Assembly (NCBI RefSeq): GCF_900119795.1
Contig: NZ_LT634361.1
Span: forward strand, 3,333,001 to 3,397,000
Direction: 5' to 3'
Source: Tenacibaculum maritimum NCIMB 2154
Lineage (GTDB): Bacteria; Bacteroidota; Bacteroidia; Flavobacteriales; Flavobacteriaceae
DNA length: 64,000 nucleotides
The notes beneath the pieces were generated by a model, which did no database searches, was not told the DNA's origin, and worked only from the letters and a program-made list of their open reading frames with translations. Made by a program: the position numbers and the translations under genes. Below, in pieces: positions 54,366-62,869 of the stretch (positions are counted from its first letter, which is position 1; each line of letters starts with the position of its first letter).

Positions 54366-54386
54366 AAACTTAGCTATCACCTTATT

Positions 54387-54410
54387 AAAAACGCGGAAAT
54401 CCGCATTTTT
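54387..54410 (+). terminator. Terminator of the regulator gene, embedded in the first CGGAAA site
   Basis: AAAAA-C-GCGG, loop AAAT, CCGC-A-TTTTT. The 4-bp GC core plus A/T arms lies 22 bp after the stop. Its left arm is also the first half-site of sRNA unit 1. Confidence 0.6.
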
Positions 54411-54457
54411 AAAAACGGAAAAACCAATTATTAACCTCCTCTTCTCATGTATCTTTG
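54393..54457 (+). promoter_or_regulatory. sRNA unit 1: paired half-sites and promoter
   Basis: GCGGAAA at 54393 and ACGGAAA at 54415 (22-bp spacing), with CATTTTTA between them, then the -7 box TATCTTTG at 54450-54457, exactly 57 bp after the first G. The -33 position reads TTA rather than TTG, which suits an activator-dependent promoter. Confidence 0.65.
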
Positions 54458-54461
54458 CTGT

Positions 54462-54537
54462 AGTATTTTATTTTTTATTGGGGAATGAAAAATAAAAAGG
54501 GGAAGGAAACCTTCAAGATGATCTTGAAGGTTTTTTG
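54462..54537 (+). ncRNA. Predicted small RNA 1 (about 75 nt)
   Basis: Starts 5 bp after the -7 box and ends in a terminator with a perfect 13-bp inverted repeat (54507-54519 with 54521-54533) and a T6 run. The unpaired part carries ATTGGGGAATG (from 54478) and AAAGGGGAAGGAAA (54496-54509). A 57-codon frame from ATG 54486 reads through the terminator and is probably fortuitous. Confidence 0.6.
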
Positions 54538-54574
54538 TTTTATACAAACTAACCTAACAAACAGACTTCTAGCT

Positions 54575-54639
54575 GCGGAAACATACATTTTTATTTGCGG
54601 AAAACACACTTTACATGGATTGTATGTAGAGTATATTTG
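54575..54639 (+). promoter_or_regulatory. sRNA unit 2: paired half-sites and promoter
   Basis: GCGGAAA at 54575 and GCGGAAA at 54597 (22-bp spacing) with CATTTTTA between, then TATATTTG at 54632-54639, again 57 bp from the first G. Every element is displaced by exactly 182 bp from unit 1. Confidence 0.65.
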
Positions 54640-54643
54640 CAGG

Positions 54644-54727
54644 GAATCTAACACTTAATTGGGGGAAATTCAGAAAAAAAAGAGATTATAACCTTTTACA
54701 ATTTATAAATTGTAAAAGGTTTTTTTG
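54644..54727 (+). ncRNA. Predicted small RNA 2 (about 83 nt)
   Basis: Begins about 5 bp after the -7 box. It carries AATTGGGGGAAATT (54657-54670), placed 22 bp after the -7 box compared with 23 bp in RNA 1. It ends in a perfect 16-bp palindrome (54690-54705 with 54706-54721) followed by T residues. There is no open frame. Both RNAs start their terminator stem with AACCTT. Confidence 0.6.
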
Positions 54728-54842
54728 TATTTTAACTCTTCTTCTTATTTCTATTCTCTTATAATTGTAAATCGCACTGTTTTATAAAACCTTTTATTTT
54801 AAACATATTATTGTAAATTGCTAATCCAATTTATGAATTAAT

Positions 54843-56327
54843 ATGACTGGTAAATATATCATTGCTCTAGACCAAGGAACTACAAGTTCTCGCTCGGTGG
54901 TTGTAAACGAAAATGGAGAAATTATAGAAATGGCTCAACAAGAATTTGAGCAAATATTCCCAAATTCAGGCTGGGTAGAACACAATCCTCTAGAAATTTT
55001 AGAAACGCAATTATCTACCTTGAAGAAAGTCATATCAAAAGCAAATATTAAAGCTTCAGAAATTGCAGGAATTGGTATTACCAATCAACGAGAAACTACT
55101 GTCATCTGGAATAAACATACAGGAAAGCCAATTTATAATGCTATTGTTTGGCAAGACAAGCGAACTTCTGATTTTTGTAAAGAATTAAAAAATAAAGGGC
55201 TATACTCACACGTAAAACAAACCACAGGATTAATTATAGATAGTTATTTCTCTGCAACAAAAATTCATTGGATATTAAATAATGTTGAAGGAGCTCATGA
55301 AGAAGCTAGAAAAGGAAACCTTCTTTTTGGAACTATTGACACCTGGTTACTTTGGAATTTAACGGGTCAAAAAGTACATGCTACTGATTATAGTAATGCA
55401 TCTCGTACTATGCTATATGATATAAAAAACTTATGTTGGGATGATACTTTATTAACGGAACTCAATATTCCTAAATCTATTTTACCGACAGTGAATCCGT
55501 CTTCTTTTCATTTTGGAGATTACACCTTAGATGAATACAAAATTCCAATCACAGGAATTGCAGGCGATCAACAAGCTGCTCTATTTGGTCAAGGATGTTT
55601 TCATAAAGGAGAAGCCAAAAACACCTATGGAACAGGATGCTTTATGCTAATGAATATAGGAGAAAATATTGAGTTTTCTAAAAATGGTTTACTAACTACA
55701 ATTGCTTGGGGAATAAACAATAAAGTTTATTATGCTTTAGAAGGTAGTGTATTTATTGCTGGTGCTGCAATACAATGGCTAAGAGATGGACTAAAAATTA
55801 TCAATAGTGCTGAAGAAAGTGAAATTTTTGCAGCTGATATTAAAGAGGAAAACCCTGTGTATGTTGTTCCTGCTTTTGCTGGACTAGGAGCTCCTTATTG
55901 GGATATGTATGCAAGAGGAGCAGTTTTCGGACTAACAAGAGATACAGGAAAAAAGCACTTAATTAAAGCAACACTACAATCATTAGCATACCAAACCAAA
56001 GACATTTTAGACGCTATGCAAAATGATAGTAATACCCATCTAACTTCTTTAAAAGTAGATGGAGGTGCTTGTATTAATAATTTATTAATGCAGTTTCAAG
56101 CAGATATCCTAAACACCAATGTTGAACGGCCAAAAACAACAGAAACAACCGTTATGGGAGCTGCTTATTTAGCTGGAATTGGTATTGGATTATGGAAACA
56201 AAATGACATCCTAAATAAAAAAATAGTTGACAAGAATTTTATTCCTAATTTCCCTTTAGCAAAAAGAGAAAAACTGTATAAAAAATGGCTAAAAGCAGTA
56301 GAGAGAACTAAAAACTGGATCGACTAG
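54843..56327 (+). CDS. glpK: Glycerol kinase
   Basis: 494 residues of the FGGY kinase family; phosphorylates glycerol to glycerol 3-phosphate. Hallmarks: [75 protein letters not shown] and [12 protein letters not shown], all conserved in GlpK. No glpF or glpD is adjacent. The 115 bp upstream contains two copies of ATTGTAAATYGC (54764-54775 and 54810-54821). Confidence 0.96.
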   Translation: MTGKYIIALDQGTTSSRSVVVNENGEIIEMAQQEFEQIFPNSGWVEHNPLEILETQLSTLKKVISKANIKASEIAGIGITNQRETTVIWNKHTGKPIYNAIVWQDKRTSDFCKELKNKGLYSHVKQTTGLIIDSYFSATKIHWILNNVEGAHEEARKGNLLFGTIDTWLLWNLTGQKVHATDYSNASRTMLYDIKNLCWDDTLLTELNIPKSILPTVNPSSFHFGDYTLDEYKIPITGIAGDQQAALFGQGCFHKGEAKNTYGTGCFMLMNIGENIEFSKNGLLTTIAWGINNKVYYALEGSVFIAGAAIQWLRDGLKIINSAEESEIFAADIKEENPVYVVPAFAGLGAPYWDMYARGAVFGLTRDTGKKHLIKATLQSLAYQTKDILDAMQNDSNTHLTSLKVDGGACINNLLMQFQADILNTNVERPKTTETTVMGAAYLAGIGIGLWKQNDILNKKIVDKNFIPNFPLAKREKLYKKWLKAVERTKNWID

Positions 56328-56414
56328 CAATCCTATACTATGTATTAATTTTAAAATATAACTTACTTTTTTACAAAACTGATATAAGTCATGTTTTATA
56401 CGGTTTATGCGCTA

Positions 56415-56422
56415 TAACTTTG
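56415..56422 (+). promoter_or_regulatory. Promoter of the structured RNA
   Basis: TAACTTTG, a full match to TAnnTTTG, 88 bp after glpK. No protein gene follows on this strand. Confidence 0.6.
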
Positions 56423-56427
56423 TACCA

Positions 56428-56603
56428 AACGCAAAATGTGTTACTCACTATTAGACAAAGTAAATTATTGTCGTTTTTATTTGGTATTGTGTAAAAATTG
56501 GTAGCCCTTTAATTATACTTACTAATAGTAATAAAAAAAGTAGCACCGTGGTTTTTATGGTTAACGTAAAAGTGTTCTAACTTCATTTAGAACACTTTTT
56601 CTT
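56428..56603 (+). ncRNA. Predicted rod-like structured RNA of about 175 nt (6S-like candidate)
   Basis: Promoter box 56415-56422 upstream and terminator 56568-56599 downstream. Nested helices pair in order: GTGTTACT (56438) with AGTAGCAC (56539), one G-U; ACTATTAG (56447) with CTAATAGT (56522); AAGTA (56458) with TACTT (56516); ATTA (56464) with TAAT (56510); TTTTTA with TAAAAA near the apex. This long irregular hairpin with an asymmetric internal bulge (one base opposite AATAAAAAA) resembles 6S RNA in size and shape. A 22-codon frame (56436-56504) is also present but lies across the paired regions. Identity as 6S is uncertain. Confidence 0.55.
56568..56599 (+). terminator. Terminator of the structured RNA
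   Basis: Perfect 13-bp stem (AAAAGTGTTCTAA / TTAGAACACTTTT) with a 6-nt loop, then T residues. Confidence 0.9.
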
Positions 56604-56712
56604 TATAAGAATCTTATGTAAACCTATTCTTAATATATAATCAACTCCTAACATTAAATCTTTTTATACAAAACAACTAATCATTAAGGGTCAATTTTAA
56701 CTCAAAATAAAA

Positions 56713-57891
56713 CTATTTAAAAGCGTTAAAACCTGTGATATCCAATCCTGTAATTAATAAATGAATATCATGAGTTCCTTCATAAGTAATAACACTTTCC
56801 AAGTTCATAGAATGGCGCATTATTGAATATGCACCACTAATTCCCATTGCCCCTAACACTTGACGAGCTTCTCTTGCTATATTCAATGCCATTGCTACAT
56901 TATTTCGCTTCGCCATTGAAATTTGAGCTGAAGTTGCTTTGCCTTCATTTTTCAAAACACCCAATCTCCATGTTAATAATTGCGCTTTTGTTATTTCTGT
57001 AATCATTTCAGCCAATTTCTTTTGCTGTAATTGAAACTGACCAATTGGTTTTCCAAACTGAAAACGTTCTTTACTATAACGCAATGCTATATCATAGCAA
57101 TCCATTGCAGCTCCTATTGCTCCCCATGCTATTCCATAACGAGCAGAATCTAAACATCCTAACGGAGCTCCTAACCCTGATTTATTAGGTAATATATTTT
57201 CTTTAGGTACTTTTACATTATCAAAAATTAACTCCCCTGTTATGGAAACTCTTAACGACCATTTATTATCTGTTTTAGGTGTAGAAAAACCTTCCATTCC
57301 TCGCTCTACAATTAATCCATGAATACGTCCTTCCTCATTTTTTGCCCAAACAACCGCTATATCAGCTATTGGCGCATTAGAAATCCACATTTTTGCACCA
57401 TTCAACAAAAAATGATCTCCCATATCCTTAAAATGAGTTTCCATACCTCCTGGATTAGAGCCATGATTCGGTTCTGTTAAACCAAAACTACCAACCCATT
57501 CACCAGAAGCTAACTTCGGCAAATATTTTTTTCGTTGGGCTTCACTCCCATAATTAAAAATTGGCCACATTACCAGCGATGATTGAACGGAAGCCGTTGA
57601 TCTAATTCCACTATCTCCTCTTTCTAGTTCTTGCATAATTAACCCATAAGAAATCTGGTCCAAACCAGCTCCACCATATGCTTCAGGAATATATGGACCA
57701 AAAGCACCTATAAGACCTAATCCTTTAATCAATTGTTTTGGAAACGCTGCTTTTTGAGCATACTCTTCAACAATAGGAGAGACTTCTTTTTTAACCCACT
57801 CTCTTGAAGCTGTTCTTACTAATTTATGCTCTTCATGTAATAATTCATCTAATTGATAATAATCTGGCGCTTGAAATAAATCAGGTTTCAT
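56713..57891 (-). CDS. gcdH: Acyl-CoA dehydrogenase, glutaryl-CoA dehydrogenase type
   Basis: 392 residues, FAD enzyme of lysine/tryptophan breakdown that converts glutaryl-CoA to crotonyl-CoA. It has GFGLTEP-type sequence (GEWVGSFGLTEPNHGSNPGG), the GDSGIRSTASVQSSLVMWPI block typical of GcdH, RFQFGKPIGQFQLQQKKLAE and the catalytic glutamate in ITYEGTHDIHLLITG. Other short acyl-CoA dehydrogenases are possible but less likely. Promoter box TACTTTTG (complement of 57909-57916) lies 18 bp upstream. Confidence 0.9.
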   Translation of the reverse strand: MKPDLFQAPDYYQLDELLHEEHKLVRTASREWVKKEVSPIVEEYAQKAAFPKQLIKGLGLIGAFGPYIPEAYGGAGLDQISYGLIMQELERGDSGIRSTASVQSSLVMWPIFNYGSEAQRKKYLPKLASGEWVGSFGLTEPNHGSNPGGMETHFKDMGDHFLLNGAKMWISNAPIADIAVVWAKNEEGRIHGLIVERGMEGFSTPKTDNKWSLRVSITGELIFDNVKVPKENILPNKSGLGAPLGCLDSARYGIAWGAIGAAMDCYDIALRYSKERFQFGKPIGQFQLQQKKLAEMITEITKAQLLTWRLGVLKNEGKATSAQISMAKRNNVAMALNIAREARQVLGAMGISGAYSIMRHSMNLESVITYEGTHDIHLLITGLDITGFNAFK

Positions 57892-57908
57892 TTGTTCTTA
57901 TTTTCTAT

Positions 57909-57916
57909 CAAAAGTA
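57909..57916 (-). promoter_or_regulatory. -7 box of gcdH
   Basis: Minus-strand TACTTTTG, 18 bp before the ATG at 57891; no clear -33 TTG. Confidence 0.45.
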
Positions 57917-58019
57917 CTATAAAAAATATGTTTTTTAAGCTTTTTAGCATGTTTACATTGCTTCTTTTTACTATTCAACTAATATTATTTAGTTTTACAA
58001 AAATTATAGGATACTTATT

Positions 58020-58412
58020 GTGAAATTTACACTCGGAAAGGAAGAACGTTTAAAAAGTAAAAAATTAATTGGAAGGCTATATAGCGAAGGAAAATCTGTT
58101 AAAGTTTTTCCGCTTCGAATGGTTTACCTACAAGCAAATCATACCTCTAATTTTCCTGCTCAAATAGGGGTTTCTGTTCCTAAAAGAAATTTTAAAAAAG
58201 CTGTTCATAGAAACCGAATCAAACGGTTGTTACGTGAAACCTACAGAAAACAAAAATACACTGTTTATAATTCACTTAATGAACCTTATGTGTTTATGAT
58301 TTCTTATCTTGCCAAAGATGAATGGGCTTATTCTGATATAGAGCGAAAAATGGACAAACTTTTAAATTCATTTGTTAGTGAAATAAACATGAAAAAACAT
58401 GAAAAAAAATAA
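58020..58412 (+). CDS. rnpA: Ribonuclease P protein component
   Basis: 130 residues. Binds the RNase P RNA and helps process tRNA 5' ends. The family motif is intact: IGVSVPKRNFKKAVHRNRIK then RLLRETYR, and the N-terminus KFTLGKEERLKSKKLIGRLY is typical. The start is GTG at 58020. It is not beside rpmH, the arrangement in many other bacteria; instead it overlaps a C-terminal processing peptidase gene by 14 bp, a usual arrangement in Flavobacteriaceae. Confidence 0.95.
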   Translation: MKFTLGKEERLKSKKLIGRLYSEGKSVKVFPLRMVYLQANHTSNFPAQIGVSVPKRNFKKAVHRNRIKRLLRETYRKQKYTVYNSLNEPYVFMISYLAKDEWAYSDIERKMDKLLNSFVSEINMKKHEKK

Positions 58413-60021
58413 AAAACATGCACTTATCCTTTTAGCAGGAATACTAGCCTTATCTTTTTCTTTTCAATCGAAATTTTTTGAAATAGCAAAACAAATTGAA
58501 ATTTACAATAATCTCTTCAAAGAACTCAATATAAACTATGTAAATGAAATAAATCCTGCTGAGCTTACTAACAAAGCGATCAAAAACACTCTTAAAGGGC
58601 TAGATCCTTATACTAATTTTTTTACGGAACAAGATGTTGAAAATGCTAAAATTAGACGAGAAGGAGAATACGGAGGCATCGGAATTGCTGTTTTTTATGA
58701 TAAGAACGGAATTACCATAACCGAAATTTATAAAAACTACGTTGCAGATAAGGCTGGTTTAAAAGTTGGAGATATAATTACCAAAGCAGATGGACAAATA
58801 TTAAAGGGATTAGAAAAAAATCAGTTAGCTATGGTATTAAAAGGCAGCCCTGGAAAAAAAGTTACCATTGAAGTTGACAGGCTAGGAAAAGCTTTGACCT
58901 TTAATTTAACATTAGATAAAATCATTATTGACGCTGTTCCTTTTTATGAAATGATTGATACTGAAATAGGATATATTATATTAAGCAGATTTAGTCAAAA
59001 AGCTGCTGCCGAAATAAAAAAAGCCTTCATTTCTTTAAAAGATCAAGGAATGAAAAAACTGATTCTTGATTTAAGAAATAACCCAGGAGGTTCTCTAGGA
59101 GAATCTATCAATATTGTTAATTTTTTTACTCCCAAAGGCAGTAACGTTGTTGAAACAAAAGGAAAGCTCAAAAAAGCAAGTCAAATTTACAAGGGGCATA
59201 ACGAACCTTTAGATTTAGAAATTCCCATAGTAGTGCTCATAAATGGTCGCTCTGCTTCAGCCTCAGAAATTGTTTCAGGAGCATTACAAGATTATGACAG
59301 AGCTGTTATTTTAGGAGAACGCTCTTTTGGAAAAGGACTTGTACAACGCTATTTCAAATTATCATACGGTACACAGCTAAAAGCAACTATTTCTAAATAT
59401 TATACTCCTAGTGGAAGGTGTATTCAAGAGTTAGATTATGAAAATAGAAACCCTAAAACAGGTATAGTTCCTAAATTCTCTGAAGGTACAGTAAATTCTT
59501 TTACTACTAAAAATGGACGTACAGTGTATGATGGCGGTGGAGTTACTCCTGACATTCTCATAAACAGATCAAAACAAACAGAAGCCACAAAAAAACTACT
59601 TAAATCTCAAGCATTATTTAATTTTGCTACTGTATATACCAGTAAAAAAAATGCTATAAATATTGATGATTACTCATTTAATAATGCTGATTTCAATGCA
59701 TTTAAAGAATACCTTGAAAAAGTAGATACCACATTTCTATCAAAGCAAGAATCTCTTTTTAAAACAGCCTATAATGCTAATAAAAACACTATTATAAGCG
59801 ATGATTATGAAAAAATAAAGCTAAAATTAGCTAAAATAAAAATAGCTAATATTTCAAAAAATAAAGATTTTTTAGTAGAGCAAATACAAGATGAAATTAT
59901 AAAGCGTTATCACTACAAAGAAGGCACCTACCAATACCATCTAAAACATGACAACACTATAAAACAAGCTATTAATATATTAAAAAACAAGTCAAAGTAT
60001 AACAACATATTGGCTAAATAA
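58399..60021 (+). CDS. S41 family C-terminal processing peptidase (Ctp-like)
   Basis: 540 residues. N-terminal signal anchor (ALILLAGILALSFSFQ), PDZ domain about 85-170 (YGGIGIAVFYDKNGITITEI, VADKAGLKVGDIITKADG), then the S41 core with LILDLRNNPGGSLGESINIV, the catalytic serine in VLINGRSASASEIVSGALQD and lysine in GERSFGKGLVQRYF. It acts in the periplasm, trimming proteins at the C-terminus, and may degrade tagged or misfolded proteins. The C-terminal 150 residues are Lys-rich helices of unknown role. Translation is coupled to rnpA. Confidence 0.93.
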   Translation: MKKNKKHALILLAGILALSFSFQSKFFEIAKQIEIYNNLFKELNINYVNEINPAELTNKAIKNTLKGLDPYTNFFTEQDVENAKIRREGEYGGIGIAVFYDKNGITITEIYKNYVADKAGLKVGDIITKADGQILKGLEKNQLAMVLKGSPGKKVTIEVDRLGKALTFNLTLDKIIIDAVPFYEMIDTEIGYIILSRFSQKAAAEIKKAFISLKDQGMKKLILDLRNNPGGSLGESINIVNFFTPKGSNVVETKGKLKKASQIYKGHNEPLDLEIPIVVLINGRSASASEIVSGALQDYDRAVILGERSFGKGLVQRYFKLSYGTQLKATISKYYTPSGRCIQELDYENRNPKTGIVPKFSEGTVNSFTTKNGRTVYDGGGVTPDILINRSKQTEATKKLLKSQALFNFATVYTSKKNAINIDDYSFNNADFNAFKEYLEKVDTTFLSKQESLFKTAYNANKNTIISDDYEKIKLKLAKIKIANISKNKDFLVEQIQDEIIKRYHYKEGTYQYHLKHDNTIKQAINILKNKSKYNNILAK

Positions 60022-60040
60022 TAAGCCATCGTTAATTTAG

Positions 60041-60048
60041 TATCTTTG
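60041..60048 (+). promoter_or_regulatory. -7 box of the DUF6909 gene
   Basis: TATCTTTG, 17 bp before the ATG at 60065. Confidence 0.55.
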
Positions 60049-60064
60049 CCGATTAAAACAACGT

Positions 60065-61744
60065 ATGTCACAACCAAAATTAAAAGAAAGAACGAGAGCT
60101 CAAGAGTCTACAAATGCCATTGAAAGGTTATACATCTCAATGCGTCACTTATTCAGTCGCGGTTTCTATAAACCAATGGGAGTTTCAGGAGAAACTTTAC
60201 GTAAGTCATTACTTCTATTAAGACCTGAAATTTATGGTTCAATTGCTGAAGACAGAATGGAACTTAACGGTTTGGTATATGTAATTGAACGTTTGCCTGA
60301 AGGCATAGAAGAATGTCAGTTTATTAACTTAACCGCTGATGAAGGTTATAAAAACTCTCATTTTAAAGCTATTATTCCTCCTAAAAGGAGAAGAAACTGT
60401 TACCGCATAGATAAGGACCAAATGAATATCGAAATTACTCGTGGTCGCTCAGAAATTTATGACATTCTTACACATCTAACTTTCTTATTTATTGAATCTC
60501 ATAAAATAAAAGATCGCGTTTTAATAAACGAAGGAGAAAATTATACCAGAGAATGGATAAACTTAGAAGAAATTGTTTTACATAATAAACAAATTTCACA
60601 AGAAGAAAGAGAGGTTACAATGGTTCATCTTGGAAATATTTTAGGAAGAACATATGAAGAAGTTATAACTGCTCACAATAAATTTTCTACGGATAAAAAT
60701 CCTGATCGATTCTTTCAATTAATTTATTGGCTAGGAAAATTAGCTATTAATGAGGTAGTTCAAAATAAAAAACGTTCTATTACCTTTAGTTCTGTATTAA
60801 ACGAACAAATTGGACATCATTTTTATGGCGAAATATGGGCAAATAATATAAAGAAGACTATGTTAGAAAATAACTTACTTCATAGGCCTACCCATATTAT
60901 TAGCGCAAATATGCATAGTGTTTTAAACTCTATATACGCACATGATGCTTTACCTAAAGAAGCTAAAACTCATAAAAATTTCGAATTATATGAGCTTTTA
61001 AGTGATGAAAATAGCAAGCTTTTACAAAAAACAATAAAAAATTATGCTTCTGAAAATGGCTTAATTTATTTAAAGGATACATCAGGAACGAACATCAATG
61101 TTCAAATTATTGATACAGAAAAAATTAATCTAGAAAATACTCCTTTCGAAAGGGTAAATTCTAACGATGAAAAACCTGTTATCATCGTAATGGACTACGC
61201 CTTTGGCGAACAAGCTTATGAAACTATGGACGAGCTTTTAAAACCTTATAAAACCAAAGACGAAAGTATTCACTTGAATATAAAGTCGGTTTCTATTATG
61301 GGAAAAGCTGGTATTTTAGAAGGTGGTAAAGGAGATATTATGATTCCTTCAGCGCATATTTTTGAAGGGACAGCCGACAACTACCCCTTTAAAAATGAAT
61401 TATCAAAAGAAGATTTAGAAGGCTTTGGTGTAAATGTTTTCGACGGATCTATGATTTCTGTATTAGGTACTTCCTTACAAAACAAAGATTTACTCAAATT
61501 TTTCCACGATTCTACATGGAAGGTTATCGGGCTAGAAATGGAAGGCGCTCACTATCAAAAAGCAATTCAATCTGCTTCCAAAATTAGAGGTAATGTTTCT
61601 GAAAATGTAAAAGTTCGTTATGCTTATTATGCCTCTGATAACCCTTTAGAAACAGGAGCAACACTAGCTTCTGGAGGATTAGGTATGAGTGGAGTTACTC
61701 CAACATATGCTATTACAAAAAAAATATTAGAGCAAATCTTGTAA
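60065..61744 (+). CDS. DUF6909 family protein with nucleoside-phosphorylase-like C-terminus
   Basis: 559 residues, cytosolic, a Bacteroidota family of unknown function. Residues 1-230 are mainly helical (IERLYISMRHLFSRGFYKPM, HLGNILGRTYEEVITAHNKF). The C-terminal 200 residues look like the phosphorylase/nucleosidase fold: VSIMGKAGILEGGKGDIMIP, SAHIFEGTADNYPF, FDGSMISVLGTSLQN and above all KVIGLEMEGAHYQKAIQSA, similar to the EMEGA motif of purine nucleoside phosphorylases and MTA/SAH nucleosidases. Purine or nucleoside handling is inferred only. Followed by a Wzz-like gene. Confidence 0.75.
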   Translation: MSQPKLKERTRAQESTNAIERLYISMRHLFSRGFYKPMGVSGETLRKSLLLLRPEIYGSIAEDRMELNGLVYVIERLPEGIEECQFINLTADEGYKNSHFKAIIPPKRRRNCYRIDKDQMNIEITRGRSEIYDILTHLTFLFIESHKIKDRVLINEGENYTREWINLEEIVLHNKQISQEEREVTMVHLGNILGRTYEEVITAHNKFSTDKNPDRFFQLIYWLGKLAINEVVQNKKRSITFSSVLNEQIGHHFYGEIWANNIKKTMLENNLLHRPTHIISANMHSVLNSIYAHDALPKEAKTHKNFELYELLSDENSKLLQKTIKNYASENGLIYLKDTSGTNINVQIIDTEKINLENTPFERVNSNDEKPVIIVMDYAFGEQAYETMDELLKPYKTKDESIHLNIKSVSIMGKAGILEGGKGDIMIPSAHIFEGTADNYPFKNELSKEDLEGFGVNVFDGSMISVLGTSLQNKDLLKFFHDSTWKVIGLEMEGAHYQKAIQSASKIRGNVSENVKVRYAYYASDNPLETGATLASGGLGMSGVTPTYAITKKILEQIL

Positions 61745-61768
61745 CTTTTTATATTAAAACCCCATACC

Positions 61769-62809
61769 ATGCCCAAAGAGGAAGCACAAAAAAATGACGA
61801 TATAGAATTAGGAAGTTTGTTTATAATAATTGGAAAAGGTTTTTCTACTCTTTTCAATTTTATTATGTCCTCTATTAATAATGTAGTTCATTTTTTTATT
61901 CTTGTTTTACTTTTTTTAAAACGTCACTTTCTTAAAATAGCGTTAGCTACAATTATAGGTGCTGTTATAGGATCCTTTATGGAATATAATAAGCACCAAC
62001 GTTTTGGTGCCGATATGCTTGTACAACCCAATTTTAAAAGTACAAGGCAGCTGTATAGTAATATTCATTATTATAATGATTTAGCAAATCAAAAAGATAG
62101 TATCTTGCTTGCTAAAACCTTCTCTATATCTAATAAAGAAGGAGCTTCCTTAAAAAGATTTTTCATTAGCCCTGTAGAAAATGATAATGATATTTTAACC
62201 TACTATGATGAACTAATATTATCTGTAGATACTTTAGCTGCTAAAAGTTACTCTTTTGATGCCTTTAAAAAAGCATTTACTAAATATGACTATAAAATTC
62301 ATAGAATTCATGTTGAATCTACTCAACGAAATTTATTTTCTTATTTAGATGACGTAATTATTTCCTCTATTACCGAAAATAAATATTTTAATAAACTAAA
62401 GAAACTAACGAACGAAAATTTAAATAGAACAGATTCTTTACTTCGGAAAAACCTATCTCAAACAGATTCTTTACATGACGTTTATAAAATGGTAATGCTA
62501 GAGAATGCCAGAAAACAAACCTCTGGAATTAATATTGACTTAGGAGGTGAGGAGAAATCTTCAAATAAAGAATTAGAACTTTTTAAAACAAGTAAATTAA
62601 TTAATAAAGACCTAAAAGAAATCATTGAAGATAAATCTGACAAATCTGAAATAATAAATATTATCTCTAGCTTTCAACCTATTGGTTATGAAATAAAAGG
62701 AATTGACAAAAACTATGGTTTCTTATCAGCTCTTACTGGAGCAGGATTAATGATATTGCTCCTGCTACTTTTAAAATTAAATCGTTTCTTAAACTCTTAT
62801 AAAGAATAA
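61769..62809 (+). CDS. Wzz-like (chain-length determinant) inner-membrane protein
   Basis: 346 residues with two membrane segments, one near residues 48-70 (FLKIALATIIGAVIGSFMEY) and one near the C-terminus (about 320-340, FLSALTGAGLMILLLLLLKL), and a periplasmic helical domain between. This topology and the position directly before gmd fit a polysaccharide co-polymerase that sets chain length; sequence similarity is too low to be certain. The apparent P-rich second-segment motif of classical Wzz is not obvious. Confidence 0.6.
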   Translation: MPKEEAQKNDDIELGSLFIIIGKGFSTLFNFIMSSINNVVHFFILVLLFLKRHFLKIALATIIGAVIGSFMEYNKHQRFGADMLVQPNFKSTRQLYSNIHYYNDLANQKDSILLAKTFSISNKEGASLKRFFISPVENDNDILTYYDELILSVDTLAAKSYSFDAFKKAFTKYDYKIHRIHVESTQRNLFSYLDDVIISSITENKYFNKLKKLTNENLNRTDSLLRKNLSQTDSLHDVYKMVMLENARKQTSGINIDLGGEEKSSNKELELFKTSKLINKDLKEIIEDKSDKSEIINIISSFQPIGYEIKGIDKNYGFLSALTGAGLMILLLLLLKLNRFLNSYKE

Positions 62810-62869
62810 TCTTTTTTGAAATTCTTCATTAAGTAATACAAATAAAAGCCCCAATTTTATACCTTTAGC

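Noticed and set aside
54486..54659. 57-codon frame (MKNKKGKETFKMILKVFCFI...) starting inside predicted RNA 1
   Set aside because: It runs through the RNA 1 terminator and both half-sites of unit 2, and composition is not protein-like. The repeated promoter architecture explains the DNA better.
54462..54727. CsrA-titrating RNAs because of GGA motifs
   Set aside because: CsrA is not generally found in Bacteroidota and no csrA is seen here; only the G-tract observation is kept.
56436..56504. 22-codon frame within the structured RNA
   Set aside because: It covers the paired arms, has no ribosome-site evidence, and nested helices explain the stretch better. Kept only as an alternative.
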